Shown here one piece after another: positions 41,885 to 50,999 of a stretch of 64,000 nucleotides of DNA; the first letter of the stretch is position 1; every line of letters begins with the position of its first letter. The notes beneath the pieces are model-generated. The model saw only the letters and a list, made by a program, of their open reading frames with translations, made no database searches and had not been told where the DNA came from. Both the position numbers and the translations under genes were made by a program. The stretch comes from Costertonia aggregata. GTDB lineage: Bacteria > Bacteroidota > Bacteroidia > Flavobacteriales > Flavobacteriaceae. The stretch covers positions 2,141,848 to 2,205,847 of the forward strand of contig NZ_CP058595.1 of NCBI RefSeq assembly GCF_013402795.1, given 5' to 3'.

Positions 41885-42029
41885 GGTACATTTTGTCAGT
41901 TATAAAGACCTTGTTAAACTCTAAAACAACTTCAGTAGGTTTTGGCGAGGTTTTTGCTTTTCTACACGTAAGAATCTATAATTGAATAAGATTCTTTAGT
42001 ATCTTTATTAAAATAAAAGTGAAATAGTT

Positions 42030-42725
42030 ATGATGTCATATTATATATTGATCGGTGCCATTGCTTTGGTGAGTTGGTTGGTCAGTAGTAGATTGAAAAG
42101 TAAATTCAAGCACTACTCAAAAGTGCACTTGCAAAACGGAATGAGCGGTGCGGAAATCGCGGAAAAAATGTTGGCGGACCATGGTATTCGCGATGTCAAG
42201 GTAATCTCCACTGCAGGTAGATTAACAGATCATTACAATCCCACGAACAAAACCGTTAATCTTAGCGAAAGCGTTTACAGTCAACGAAATGCCGCTGCTG
42301 CCGCCGTTGCTGCACATGAAGTAGGTCATGCCGTACAGCACGCCACTGCATACGAATGGTTAACAATGCGTTCCAAATTGGTGCCTGTGGTCAGCGTTAC
42401 ATCCGGTTTTAGTATGTGGGTGGTTTTTGGTGGTCTGATGTTAGGTGCTGCTGCGGGAGTAGGTTTAGGATACTATGTAGCTATTGCCGGACTTATTATG
42501 ATGGGCTTGGCGACATTGTTCAGTTTTATTACGCTTCCGGTAGAATATGATGCAAGTAATAGGGCATTGGCCTGGCTCAAAGCAAAAAACATAGTGACAC
42601 AACAAGAGTATAAAGGTTCGGAAGATGCTTTAAAATGGGCGGCACGAACATATTTGGTAGCAGCAATTGGCTCTTTGGCTACCTTGGTATATTGGGGACT
42701 TCAAGTATTTGGAGGAAGAGATTGA
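42030..42725 (+). CDS. Membrane zinc metallopeptidase (YugP family)
   Basis: A 231-residue integral membrane protein. TM1 is at the N-terminus, the zinc motif HEVGH at residues 96-100 is followed by HA, and several C-terminal helices follow (LVPVVSVTSGFSMWVVFGGL, LATLFSFITLPVEYDASNRAL). It belongs to the neutral zinc metallopeptidase family represented by B. subtilis YugP; physiological substrate unknown. It ends at a terminator. Confidence 0.9.
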   Translation: MMSYYILIGAIALVSWLVSSRLKSKFKHYSKVHLQNGMSGAEIAEKMLADHGIRDVKVISTAGRLTDHYNPTNKTVNLSESVYSQRNAAAAAVAAHEVGHAVQHATAYEWLTMRSKLVPVVSVTSGFSMWVVFGGLMLGAAAGVGLGYYVAIAGLIMMGLATLFSFITLPVEYDASNRALAWLKAKNIVTQQEYKGSEDALKWAARTYLVAAIGSLATLVYWGLQVFGGRD

Positions 42726-42748
42726 GAAAAAAGTTTACCACATTTTGG

Positions 42749-42784
42749 AGCCTGTTTGGATTTTATCTGAACAGGCTTTTTTTA
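42749..42784 (+). terminator. Intrinsic terminator after the metallopeptidase gene
   Basis: An eight-base-pair stem AGCCTGTT/AACAGGCT (42749-42756, 42770-42777) is followed by a run of seven T. It ends against the convergent Lrp gene. Confidence 0.85.
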
Positions 42785-43252
42785 AATTGTAATCTGTCTG
42801 TCAATTTGTTGTGCCAAGGAAATAAAGGTTTCCGTTCGTGAAACACCTTCGATGCGTTGAATTTCTTTGTTCAGTACCTGCATTAAATGTTCATTGTCCC
42901 GGCATAGTACTTTAATAAGGATAGACCAATTTCCGGTAGTGTAATGGCATTCCAATACCTCTGGAATTTTTTCCAACTGTTTTACAGCGGCGGGATTGCT
43001 CATGGCCTTGTCCAAAAAAATACCGATATAGGCCATTGTGGTGTAGCCCATTACTTTTGGGTTTATTACGAATTTAGAACCCGCCAAAAGACCTGAAGCT
43101 TCCAATTTGCGAAGTCGTTGATGAATGGCCGCCCCGGAAATACCAATATTTCGGGCTATCTCCAAAACGGGTTTTCGGGCATCTTTCATCAAAAACCTAA
43201 GTATCTTCTTGTCTATGCCATCAATCTTAATGGTATCGTTACGGGATTTCAT
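42782..43252 (-). CDS. Lrp/AsnC-family transcriptional regulator
   Basis: A 156-residue regulator from the ATG at 43252 (MKSRNDTIKIDGIDKKILRFL). The AsnC-type helix-turn-helix is KPVLEIARNIGISGAAIHQRLRKLEASG and the C-terminal RAM domain includes VLECHYTTGNWSILIKVLC. A frame extension upstream to 43399 is not family-like and runs into the neighbouring gene. It responds to an amino acid or related ligand. It lies near ald and downstream of a saccharopine-dehydrogenase-like gene, either of which could be a target. Confidence 0.9.
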   Translation of the reverse strand: MKSRNDTIKIDGIDKKILRFLMKDARKPVLEIARNIGISGAAIHQRLRKLEASGLLAGSKFVINPKVMGYTTMAYIGIFLDKAMSNPAAVKQLEKIPEVLECHYTTGNWSILIKVLCRDNEHLMQVLNKEIQRIEGVSRTETFISLAQQIDRQITI

Positions 43253-43352
43253 GTTACGGATTTCAGATTTGAGGTAAAAGTAGAGATTAATTACCAAATC
43301 GTTATTTTGCACAAGACCCTTTTCTTCCTTTTCCATTTGGAGAAAGCCAGTA

Positions 43353-44726
43353 TTAACTGGCCACGGAGTCGGGATTGTAACCCAAATAGGGAACCTCATA
43401 TTCCTTAAAAGTGATTCCGTAGTTTTTAAGCTCTTTTAGAATAGGGACATACACTTCCTTGGTTATGGGGATCTGTACACCAGGCGTGGTTATTTTTTTG
43501 TTCAGTATCATTAATGCGGCTATGGCAACGGGCAAACCTACTGTTTTTGCCATAGCGGTATGGGTACGATTTTCTCCCAATACCACCATATTGGCATCTA
43601 TTTGTACTTTTTTCCCCTTTAGTTCATATCCGAACTTATGATACATTACAATCATATCCTTATCGTCCTCACGTAAAGTCCAGCTATCTTCTAAAATTGC
43701 TTGAAGTATTTGGGCCGGAGTGGCGTTTTGCAATGCAATGGTTTTATGGGCATCGAATATATTCAACTCCAACAGTTTTTCCCACATGATGTCGTCTTGA
43801 TCGATCTTCAGATAATGGCGTAATTTCAGTTCAACGGAATCCGTTGGGGAGTAGGGCAGAAATAGGTTAACGAATTCGCGATAGGACATCCCTTTTGAAT
43901 TTTCTATGGTATAACTATCATCTGTCATACCTAACTGAACGAACATATTCCACGCTTTGGAGAAACCTACCCTACGCATTGTGCCGCGATAGAGTGTAAG
44001 CACGTTTTGTAGCCCGTAGGCCTCTCGGTAATTTAATGAATCGCGGTTTGCATAGCCCTCGAACCTGCCATAACCTTCAATATCAAAAAATTCCGTTCGC
44101 CTAAAAAGTTTGTGATAGGGAATGTATTTGTAAGTGCCTTCCTGTAGAAATTTGGCCGTACCGCCTTGGCCTGCCACTACAACGTTTCTGGGATTCCAAG
44201 TAAATTTATAGTTCCAAAGGTTGGTGTCACTCTCCGGGGCCACCAAACCACCAGTGAAAGATTCGAACAAAAGCATTTTACCACCTTCGTCCCGTATTTG
44301 GTCGATAATTTGCATGGCACTCATATGGTCAATTCCTGGATCCAATCCTATTTCGTTCATAAATACCAATCCGTTTTCCTTAGCTGCATTATCCAATGCC
44401 TTGATTTCGTCACTTACGTAAGAAGCGGTGACCAAATGCTTTTTTGAAGCAATACAGTCTTCGGCAACTTTTATATGAAAGCGTGCCGGCAACATAGATA
44501 CCACAATATCTGAGGCGGCTATTGCTTTTTTTCGTTCAACGTCCTTAAAAATATCCAATTGACGAACGGTACACGAGGCGTGATTTTTTATCTTACCGGG
44601 AATGGCGTCGGGATTAATATCACCTATGGTTATGTGTAGATTTTCTACGGTGGTTTTTTCAAGAAAATAATCCAATAAATACGATGTTGATTTCCCCGCA
44701 CCCAAGACTAAAATATTTCTCATCAT
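43353..44726 (-). CDS. Saccharopine dehydrogenase-like oxidoreductase
   Basis: A 457-residue protein with an N-terminal Rossmann loop (ILVLGAGKSTSYLLDYFL) and the saccharopine dehydrogenase family segments VVSMLPARFHIKVAEDCIA, EIGLDPGIDHMSAM and VAGQGGTAKFLQEG. It probably takes part in lysine degradation or a related amino acid step; the exact reaction is not certain. It precedes the Lrp gene on the same strand by about 100 bases. Confidence 0.88.
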   Translation of the reverse strand: MMRNILVLGAGKSTSYLLDYFLEKTTVENLHITIGDINPDAIPGKIKNHASCTVRQLDIFKDVERKKAIAASDIVVSMLPARFHIKVAEDCIASKKHLVTASYVSDEIKALDNAAKENGLVFMNEIGLDPGIDHMSAMQIIDQIRDEGGKMLLFESFTGGLVAPESDTNLWNYKFTWNPRNVVVAGQGGTAKFLQEGTYKYIPYHKLFRRTEFFDIEGYGRFEGYANRDSLNYREAYGLQNVLTLYRGTMRRVGFSKAWNMFVQLGMTDDSYTIENSKGMSYREFVNLFLPYSPTDSVELKLRHYLKIDQDDIMWEKLLELNIFDAHKTIALQNATPAQILQAILEDSWTLREDDKDMIVMYHKFGYELKGKKVQIDANMVVLGENRTHTAMAKTVGLPVAIAALMILNKKITTPGVQIPITKEVYVPILKELKNYGITFKEYEVPYLGYNPDSVAS

Positions 44727-44804
44727 TGCTTTTGTTACCTTTGATAAAACGAAATACTAAGGTATCAAATTGTTACATTTATAAATAATAGACTGCTTTA
44801 AGTT

Positions 44805-45191
44805 ATGAACAGAACAATTTTTATAACAGGATTAATATTTGGCGTGTTAGCCGTTGTACTTGGTGCTTTTGGAGCCCATGGTCTTGAAAAACTGGTAGAT
44901 GTAAACGCGGTGGCAACATTTGAAACAGGTGTAAGATATCAAATGTACCATGCGTTGTTTTTACTGGTATTGGCAAGTGTCAAACAAATACCGGAGCTTG
45001 GTAAAAAATGGGTTTTTTACTGTACGGTCGTTGGGGTACTATTGTTTTCGTTTTCCATTTATCTTTTGGCCCTTAATAGTTTGACTTCGTTTGATTTTAG
45101 ATCTGTCGCTTTTTTGACACCAATTGGTGGTACCCTACTTATTATAGGTTGGATTGTATTAGCGTATCGCGCTATTAAGGACTTTCATTAA
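44805..45191 (+). CDS. DUF423 membrane protein
   Basis: A 128-residue protein with four transmembrane helices and the family motifs VLGAFGAHGLEKL, FETGVRYQMYHALFLL and TPIGGTLLIIGW. DUF423 proteins are widespread small inner-membrane proteins of unknown function. It stands alone, divergent from the saccharopine-dehydrogenase-like gene. Confidence 0.92.
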   Translation: MNRTIFITGLIFGVLAVVLGAFGAHGLEKLVDVNAVATFETGVRYQMYHALFLLVLASVKQIPELGKKWVFYCTVVGVLLFSFSIYLLALNSLTSFDFRSVAFLTPIGGTLLIIGWIVLAYRAIKDFH

Positions 45192-45230
45192 TAATTTGTC
45201 ATTCATAGTATCTAAAAAAAGTTTTTTCAA

Positions 45231-45238
45231 TAATTTTG
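45231..45238 (+). promoter_or_regulatory. Candidate -7 element of the pckA promoter
   Basis: TAATTTTG fits TAnnTTTG and lies 21 bases before the pckA start codon; the -33 region is not clear. Confidence 0.35.
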
Positions 45239-45259
45239 TTGTGCAACTAAAGCCAAAAA

Positions 45260-46876
45260 ATGAACACTTCAAAAAAAACCACTAAAACGATTTCGTTAAA
45301 AAATTATGGGATTTCCCATGATAATATCAAATACCAATTAACACCTTCCCAATTACATGATATTACCTTGCAAAAAGGTATGGGAAAAGAAGCGTCTTCG
45401 GGAGCTTTAGCTGTAAATACGGGTGAATTTACCGGCCGTTCCCCAATGGACCGTTTTATCGTTAAAGATAAGGTGACCCAAGATGAGGTTTGGTGGGGTG
45501 ATATCAATATACCCTTTGAACCTTTAAAGTTTGATGCACTTTACGATAAGGTTATTGCCTATTTGAACGAGAAGGAGCTTTACGTTCGTGATTGTTACGC
45601 CTGTGCCGACCATAATTACAGAACGGATATTCGGGTAATAAACGAGTATCCTTGGTCTAACCTTTTCGCCTATAACATGTTCATAAGGCCTACCGATGAG
45701 GAGCTTAAGAATTTTGAACCGGAATGGACCGTGGTAAATGCCCCTGGGTTTATGGCCGATGCAAAAGTTGACGGCACGCGCCAACATAATTTTGCCATTT
45801 TGAACTTTACCAGAAAGATAGCTTTGATAGGGGGTACCGGTTATACCGGTGAGATTAAAAAAGGAATTTTCTCGGCACTCAATTTTATATTGCCGACCCA
45901 AAAGAACACCCTGCCCATGCATTGTTCCTCCAATGTTGGTAAAAACGGGGAAACAGCTATTTTCTTTGGTCTTTCGGGAACCGGTAAAACAACATTGTCC
46001 ACAGATGCTTCACGTAAATTGATAGGTGATGATGAACATGGTTGGAACAATGAAAATGCCGTTTTTAATTTTGAAGGGGGTTGCTATGCAAAAGTCATTA
46101 ATTTATCTGAAGAGCAAGAGCCAGAAATTTTTGGGGCTATAAAAAGGGGGGCAATTCTTGAGAATGTAATCATGGACGATAAGGGCGATGTAGATTTTGC
46201 CGATACCTCTATCACGCAAAACACAAGGGTAAGTTATCCTATTTATCACATTGATAACGTACAACGACCATCTATCGGAAAAAACCCAAAGAATATTTTC
46301 TTTTTGACCGCGGACGCATTTGGTGTACTACCTCCTATTTCAAAACTAACACCTAGCCAGGCCGCATATCATTTTATATCGGGGTATACGGCAAAAGTAG
46401 CAGGTACCGAGGCTGGTGTAAAAGAACCTATTCCGTCTTTTTCAGCTTGTTTTGGTGCTCCTTTTATGCCTTTGCACCCAACTAAGTATGCAGAGATGTT
46501 GAGCAAGAAAATGAAGGAAACAGGGGTAAACGTTTGGCTCGTTAATACAGGTTGGACGGGTGGTCCTTACGGTGTGGGAACCCGAATGAAACTAAAATAT
46601 ACCCGTGCTATGATCAATGCGGTGTTGAACGGGGATTTGGGATTGTATTCGTATGATGATTATCATATACATTCCGTTTTTGGCGTGGCCCAACCACGTA
46701 CATGTCCTGGGGTGCCTACCGATGTTCTAAGCCCCAGAACAACATGGAATAATGATGAAGCCTATTATACGACCGCTTTTAAATTGACCAATGCGTTCAG
46801 GGAAAACTTCAAGAAATTTGAATCCTATGCCAGCGAGGAAATCAGGCGAGGCGGTCCACAGCGGTATGCCTTTTAA
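45260..46876 (+). CDS. pckA: Phosphoenolpyruvate carboxykinase (ATP)
   Basis: A 538-residue enzyme with all ATP-PEPCK signatures: TGEFTGRSPMDRFIVKD, PMHCSSNVGKNGE, the kinase-1a loop FGLSGTGKTTLS, LIGDDEHGW with metal-binding Asp pair, and NVWLVNTGWTGG. It converts oxaloacetate to phosphoenolpyruvate for gluconeogenesis, or runs in the carboxylating direction at high bicarbonate. It ends at a strong bidirectional terminator. Confidence 0.98.
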   Translation: MNTSKKTTKTISLKNYGISHDNIKYQLTPSQLHDITLQKGMGKEASSGALAVNTGEFTGRSPMDRFIVKDKVTQDEVWWGDINIPFEPLKFDALYDKVIAYLNEKELYVRDCYACADHNYRTDIRVINEYPWSNLFAYNMFIRPTDEELKNFEPEWTVVNAPGFMADAKVDGTRQHNFAILNFTRKIALIGGTGYTGEIKKGIFSALNFILPTQKNTLPMHCSSNVGKNGETAIFFGLSGTGKTTLSTDASRKLIGDDEHGWNNENAVFNFEGGCYAKVINLSEEQEPEIFGAIKRGAILENVIMDDKGDVDFADTSITQNTRVSYPIYHIDNVQRPSIGKNPKNIFFLTADAFGVLPPISKLTPSQAAYHFISGYTAKVAGTEAGVKEPIPSFSACFGAPFMPLHPTKYAEMLSKKMKETGVNVWLVNTGWTGGPYGVGTRMKLKYTRAMINAVLNGDLGLYSYDDYHIHSVFGVAQPRTCPGVPTDVLSPRTTWNNDEAYYTTAFKLTNAFRENFKKFESYASEEIRRGGPQRYAF

Positions 46877-46895
46877 GATTTGGATCATAGATATT

Positions 46896-46936
46896 AAAAA
46901 GAAGGGGTAAGTATCAATACTTACCCCTTCTTTTTT
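46896..46936. terminator. Bidirectional terminator between pckA and hemD
   Basis: A 13-base-pair stem GAAGGGGTAAGTA/TACTTACCCCTTC (46901-46913, 46918-46930) with loop TCAA, A-run before and T-run after. It serves both convergent genes. Confidence 0.92.
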
Positions 46937-46950
46937 GGTTTATCCAATAT

Positions 46951-47697
46951 TTATTTTTTATTGGCGTCGGTAATATATTTTTGAAGGGCCATGGTCATTG
47001 ACGGCGTAGCAGGCGTAGGTGCTTTGATGTCTATTCGTAAACCTGCATCAGTAGCTGCATCTACGGTCGAGTTTCCAAACACGGCTATTCTTGTGTCATT
47101 TTGTTCAAAATCGGGAAAATTCTTCAATAGGGATTCAATGCCCGATGGACTAAAAAATACAAGAACGTCATAATATACGTCCCTAAGGTCAGATAGGTCG
47201 CTAATGACCGTCTTATAAAATATACCTCTTGTCCAATCTATCCCTAATTTATCAAGAGTTTCGGGAACCACAGGCTTTAAAACATCAGAGGAAGGAAGAA
47301 GAAATTTTTCATCCTTATATTTTTTGAACAGTGCCACTAAATCGGGAAAGTTCATTTTGCCTACATATATCTTACGCTTTCGGTAGACTACATATTTTTG
47401 AAGGTAATAGGCCACGGCTTCGGACTGGCAAAAATACTTCATGCTATCCGGTACTTTGAAACGCATCTCGTCGGCTATTCTAAAAAAGTGATCTACTGCA
47501 TTACGGCTGGTTAGAATAATCGCCGTATAATTTTTGAGATCTATTTTTTGTTGTCTCACCTCCTTGGCATCTACACCTTCTACATGTATGAAAGGCCTAA
47601 AATCAACTTTTACTTTTTCTTTCTCAATAAGCCTGGAATACGGAGAGTTTTCCATTTTCGGTTCTGGTTGAGATACCAAAATCGTCTTTACCTTCAT
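46951..47697 (-). CDS. hemD: Uroporphyrinogen-III synthase
   Basis: A 248-residue protein of the HemD fold (two interleaved alpha/beta lobes): ILVSQPEPKMENSPYSRLIEK, YTAIILTSRNAVDHFF, VLVFFSPSGIESLLKNFP and RIAVFGNSTVDAATDAGL. It cyclises hydroxymethylbilane with ring-D inversion in haem synthesis. The DUF4271-hemD linkage upstream is typical of Bacteroidota. Start of the preceding gene is 77 bases away. Confidence 0.9.
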   Translation of the reverse strand: MKVKTILVSQPEPKMENSPYSRLIEKEKVKVDFRPFIHVEGVDAKEVRQQKIDLKNYTAIILTSRNAVDHFFRIADEMRFKVPDSMKYFCQSEAVAYYLQKYVVYRKRKIYVGKMNFPDLVALFKKYKDEKFLLPSSDVLKPVVPETLDKLGIDWTRGIFYKTVISDLSDLRDVYYDVLVFFSPSGIESLLKNFPDFEQNDTRIAVFGNSTVDAATDAGLRIDIKAPTPATPSMTMALQKYITDANKK

Positions 47698-47774
47698 GTG
47701 TTATATGTATTAGCTTACCAACTGTGAAACAACTTAAAACGTTCCCCAGAAAGCTGGTTCGTTTATAGTATATA

Positions 47775-48431
47775 TCAACCTTTCAAATAATTGCCCATAA
47801 TAATGACAGGGGCAATTTCAAGAGCGCAAAGGTACAAAATAAAATAGAAAAAATATGAGGTAATGAACTTTTGATGATTTCTTATCAATGTGACCCATCC
47901 TATTATATTTATCAAAAGAATGAGCAGTATACTTATATAAATTATAGCTTTTGAGTCTTCCCACACATAAGTAAGAAAAATATTGGCAAACAGCATGATT
48001 AGACCACAATAATTCAAGTAGGACAATTTTTTGAATATGATCTCAGTGATGGTTCTTTGCGTACTAAAAACGAACCCATTTCCCAACTGTAATGTAATTT
48101 TTACCAGTATGTATAGCACTAGGGCACCCAAAACCAATAAATAGCTGAATGGATACGCCATACCGCTGCGATCTAAGAAGATATTGCGTGCCAAATAAAT
48201 GAACAGCGAGGTATTGATGATAAAAAAGATAGTGAAGAACACGTGAAACCAGTTCTGGAGCTTATCTTTTTTATTGTACATAAAAATATACTTGTTGTTA
48301 AAGGGCAAAATCAAATAATTTAAAAAACGACCGTAAAAAAGAGTCTTTGCGATGACCAAGAAAAGTACGCTTACAAAAATGATTATGGTAACCCAATCTT
48401 TTGGGGTGATATTTCGTAGAATAGGTTCCAT
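47775..48431 (-). CDS. DUF4271 membrane protein
   Basis: A 218-residue protein with about six transmembrane helices and the DUF4271 pattern (DWVTIIIFVSVLFLVIAKTLF, FFIINTSLFIYLARNI, LCALEIAPVIIMGNYL). It is found next to hemD in Bacteroidota. Function unknown. Its start codon abuts the end of the glycosyltransferase gene with a one-base overlap. Confidence 0.88.
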   Translation of the reverse strand: MEPILRNITPKDWVTIIIFVSVLFLVIAKTLFYGRFLNYLILPFNNKYIFMYNKKDKLQNWFHVFFTIFFIINTSLFIYLARNIFLDRSGMAYPFSYLLVLGALVLYILVKITLQLGNGFVFSTQRTITEIIFKKLSYLNYCGLIMLFANIFLTYVWEDSKAIIYISILLILLINIIGWVTLIRNHQKFITSYFFYFILYLCALEIAPVIIMGNYLKG

Positions 48432-50098
48432 CAGTTCACAGGTATTGTTTTGCCGTTCAAGCCTGTGTAAAGGCCGTTTTCAGATATAGACAGCTTTGCG
48501 TACCCCGGCTTTTCCATCTTTGGTTTTGGCAGCTTAAATGTGAAATAGGTGGTATCCTTTGCTTTTAAAAATGGGGTTTGACCATCTTTTAAGTCCGTTT
48601 TCAAAGGTTGGGTCTCCTTTACTTTTTTGTAGTCGTTCGTGTAGGCAACGTTAAATTTGATTTTCTTTAAATCAATATCTTCCTGATAGGGATTGTATAC
48701 TTTCAAAACGAGTTCTTCATTACTATCCAAGTCAAAGGATTCTACATCTACGATGCACCTTAACTTTCGAAAAGATTCAAAATCCTCTATGTATTTTCCG
48801 TAGTATATATCACCATTTTTATTTCGTAAAGTAACGTCCCCACCGCTCAAATAACCAGATACATATAAAACTTTTTGGTGTTGCACCTTATATTCCGAGC
48901 TATCAATGGTATACTGGTTTTGCCTATACATAATGTTGTTCAATGAAAATGACGTATTCCCGGTATAGAATGCATACATAGGGGCGTTTCTGTAGGAGTT
49001 TTCAAATACGATGGGCATGTCCCCAACCTTATCCGTAATTTCTTTTACCCATTCGCGATTTCTGTGGGATTCATAGGTGATGGGCAATAAGGGTTGATGT
49101 ACAAGCCAAAAACGGGCATAGGTGAGCAAAACTATATTGATAACCGCTAGCCTGTAGAGCCACTTTCTAAAGTTGGGGTTCTGAAGGGTATATTGGTAAG
49201 TAAGTACAAACAATGGTATGGCGATTACAATGATCCACTGGGTCTGTACCCTTCGGTTAAAACTGGAGATAAAGAAGAAAAGAATAACGCCGTAGGTTAA
49301 ATATACCAATGCTTTTATAAACGTATCGGTAATTTTGGTTTTGTACAAAGACCAGTATACCAAAGGGAACGTGAGCCCAAAAAGTGCGACAAGATTTAGA
49401 AAAAAACCAGCGGTAAACTTGCTAAAACTATATGCTTGGTTGGGTCTTTCGGTTAAATGGTATTTAATTGATACAAAATCATTCTCGTACAACCATATAA
49501 AATGGGGTGTGTAGCACAAAAGAGCCACAATAACGGCCAACCAGGCATACTTGTTCAACACCAGTTTTAGGTTAGACAACAATACAAAAGCAATGACCAA
49601 GACCGCATGGTATTTACTGTACATTAAGGCAGCCATTACAACACCCAAAAAAATAGCCGACCAAACGTTTTCTCTCTCCAAGAATTTTTTATAGGCCCAT
49701 AAAAAAAGAGCCGTAAAGAAAAGTAACGGGGTATCCGGTAAGGTCAAAAACCCGTAGGCATTTAATAGCGTTATAGAGAAGCCAAGGGCAAAAAAATGGG
49801 GAATATATTTTCTCTTTATGGGATTGTCCACCAAATCCCATAGAATAATATAGGTGCCCACAGATAAGATGCAGCTCATAAAACGCACCCCAAGTTCCCC
49901 TTCAAAGAAGAAACTACTGATCTTTATCAGCAAGGCCACCATGGGTGGATGGTCAAAATAGCCCCAAGCCATATTTTGGGCGTAATACCAATAATACGAC
50001 TCGTCAAAAATAAGTTGGGTAAAGTAACTTTGTACGAGGTTGATAATAAAAAGAGTTCCCAAAAAATAAATAAAAGTTTTGGATAACTTGGATGTCAT
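48431..50098 (-). CDS. GT39/ArnT-like membrane glycosyltransferase
   Basis: A 555-residue integral membrane enzyme with about eleven helices. The catalytic-type motif FDESYYWYYAQNMAWGYFDHPP is in the first loop, as in ArnT/PMT family transferases, with DTPLLFFTALFLW further on. The C-terminal soluble domain of about 170 residues is beta-rich. It likely transfers a sugar from a polyprenyl-phosphate donor on the periplasmic side. The divergent polyprenol-phosphate-sugar synthase gene could supply that donor. Confidence 0.85.
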   Translation of the reverse strand: MTSKLSKTFIYFLGTLFIINLVQSYFTQLIFDESYYWYYAQNMAWGYFDHPPMVALLIKISSFFFEGELGVRFMSCILSVGTYIILWDLVDNPIKRKYIPHFFALGFSITLLNAYGFLTLPDTPLLFFTALFLWAYKKFLERENVWSAIFLGVVMAALMYSKYHAVLVIAFVLLSNLKLVLNKYAWLAVIVALLCYTPHFIWLYENDFVSIKYHLTERPNQAYSFSKFTAGFFLNLVALFGLTFPLVYWSLYKTKITDTFIKALVYLTYGVILFFFISSFNRRVQTQWIIVIAIPLFVLTYQYTLQNPNFRKWLYRLAVINIVLLTYARFWLVHQPLLPITYESHRNREWVKEITDKVGDMPIVFENSYRNAPMYAFYTGNTSFSLNNIMYRQNQYTIDSSEYKVQHQKVLYVSGYLSGGDVTLRNKNGDIYYGKYIEDFESFRKLRCIVDVESFDLDSNEELVLKVYNPYQEDIDLKKIKFNVAYTNDYKKVKETQPLKTDLKDGQTPFLKAKDTTYFTFKLPKPKMEKPGYAKLSISENGLYTGLNGKTIPVN

Positions 50099-50269
50099 AC
50101 GCTATTGGGTTGTGTATTATATTTGCCGACCTCGGACAAAAAACCTTTTAAGATTTCAAAATTACAAATTCTGAAGAGAACGGTATCTTTTAAAAAAGTG
50201 ATAAAACCCATACCTTCATTTTGCTACAGGTTTTAAAACACTATTTTTGTTCAAATCCTAATAAACCAT

Positions 50270-50998
50270 ATGGCGGATAGCTTAGTTATCATACCCACTT
50301 TTAATGAAATAGATAATATTAAGGCTATTATAAATGCAGTTTTTGCGTTGAAGAAAGATTTTCATGTGCTCATCGTAGACGACAATTCTCCCGATGGTAC
50401 AGGGGCTATGGTCAAACAGATGCAAAAGGGTAATCCTGACCGTCTTTTCCTTGAGGTACGCAACGAGAAATCGGGCCTGGGGACCGCATACATTCACGGG
50501 TTCAAATGGGCATTGACCAAGAGTTACGAATATATTTTTGAGATGGATGCCGATTTCTCCCATAACCCGACCGATCTGGAAAGATTATACAGGGCCTGTT
50601 TCAATGGTGCCGATGTGGCCGTGGGATCACGGTATAAAAAGGGGGTAAACGTAGTGAACTGGCCTTTATACAGGGTGCTTTTGTCCTACGGGGCATCATT
50701 TTACGTAAAAATAATAACGGGAATGCGGGTACATGACCCAACCGCAGGTTTTGTATGTTATAGGAGGAAAGTATTGGAAACCATAAAATTGGATTCCGTT
50801 CGCTTTATTGGTTATGCCTTCCAAATAGAAATGAAATTTAGGGCACACCTAAAAAAATTTAAAATAGAAGAGGTTTCCATAATTTTTAGGGACAGAGAAA
50901 AGGGAAAATCAAAAATGAGCGGTTCTATCATCAGTGAAGCCGTTTTTGGAGTGTTGAAAATGAAATTGAGTAGCATATTTCAAAAAAATAGATTTTAA
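50270..50998 (+). CDS. Polyprenol-phosphate mannose synthase-like GT2 enzyme
   Basis: A 242-residue GT-A family 2 glycosyltransferase without membrane helices: SLVIIPTFNEIDNIKAI, VDDNSPDGTG, DxD-type EMDADFSHNP, DVAVGSRYKKG, DPTAGFVCYRR. It resembles DPM1-type synthases that make polyprenyl-phosphate-mannose (or glucose). It is divergent from the ArnT-like gene and one base upstream of the dihydroorotase gene, which it precedes in an operon. Confidence 0.92.
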   Translation: MADSLVIIPTFNEIDNIKAIINAVFALKKDFHVLIVDDNSPDGTGAMVKQMQKGNPDRLFLEVRNEKSGLGTAYIHGFKWALTKSYEYIFEMDADFSHNPTDLERLYRACFNGADVAVGSRYKKGVNVVNWPLYRVLLSYGASFYVKIITGMRVHDPTAGFVCYRRKVLETIKLDSVRFIGYAFQIEMKFRAHLKKFKIEEVSIIFRDREKGKSKMSGSIISEAVFGVLKMKLSSIFQKNRF

Positions 50999-50999
50999 T

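Noticed and set aside
43255-43399. N-terminal extension of the Lrp regulator
   Set aside because: The upstream codons are not family-like and overlap the end of the saccharopine-dehydrogenase-like gene; the ATG at 43252 fits.
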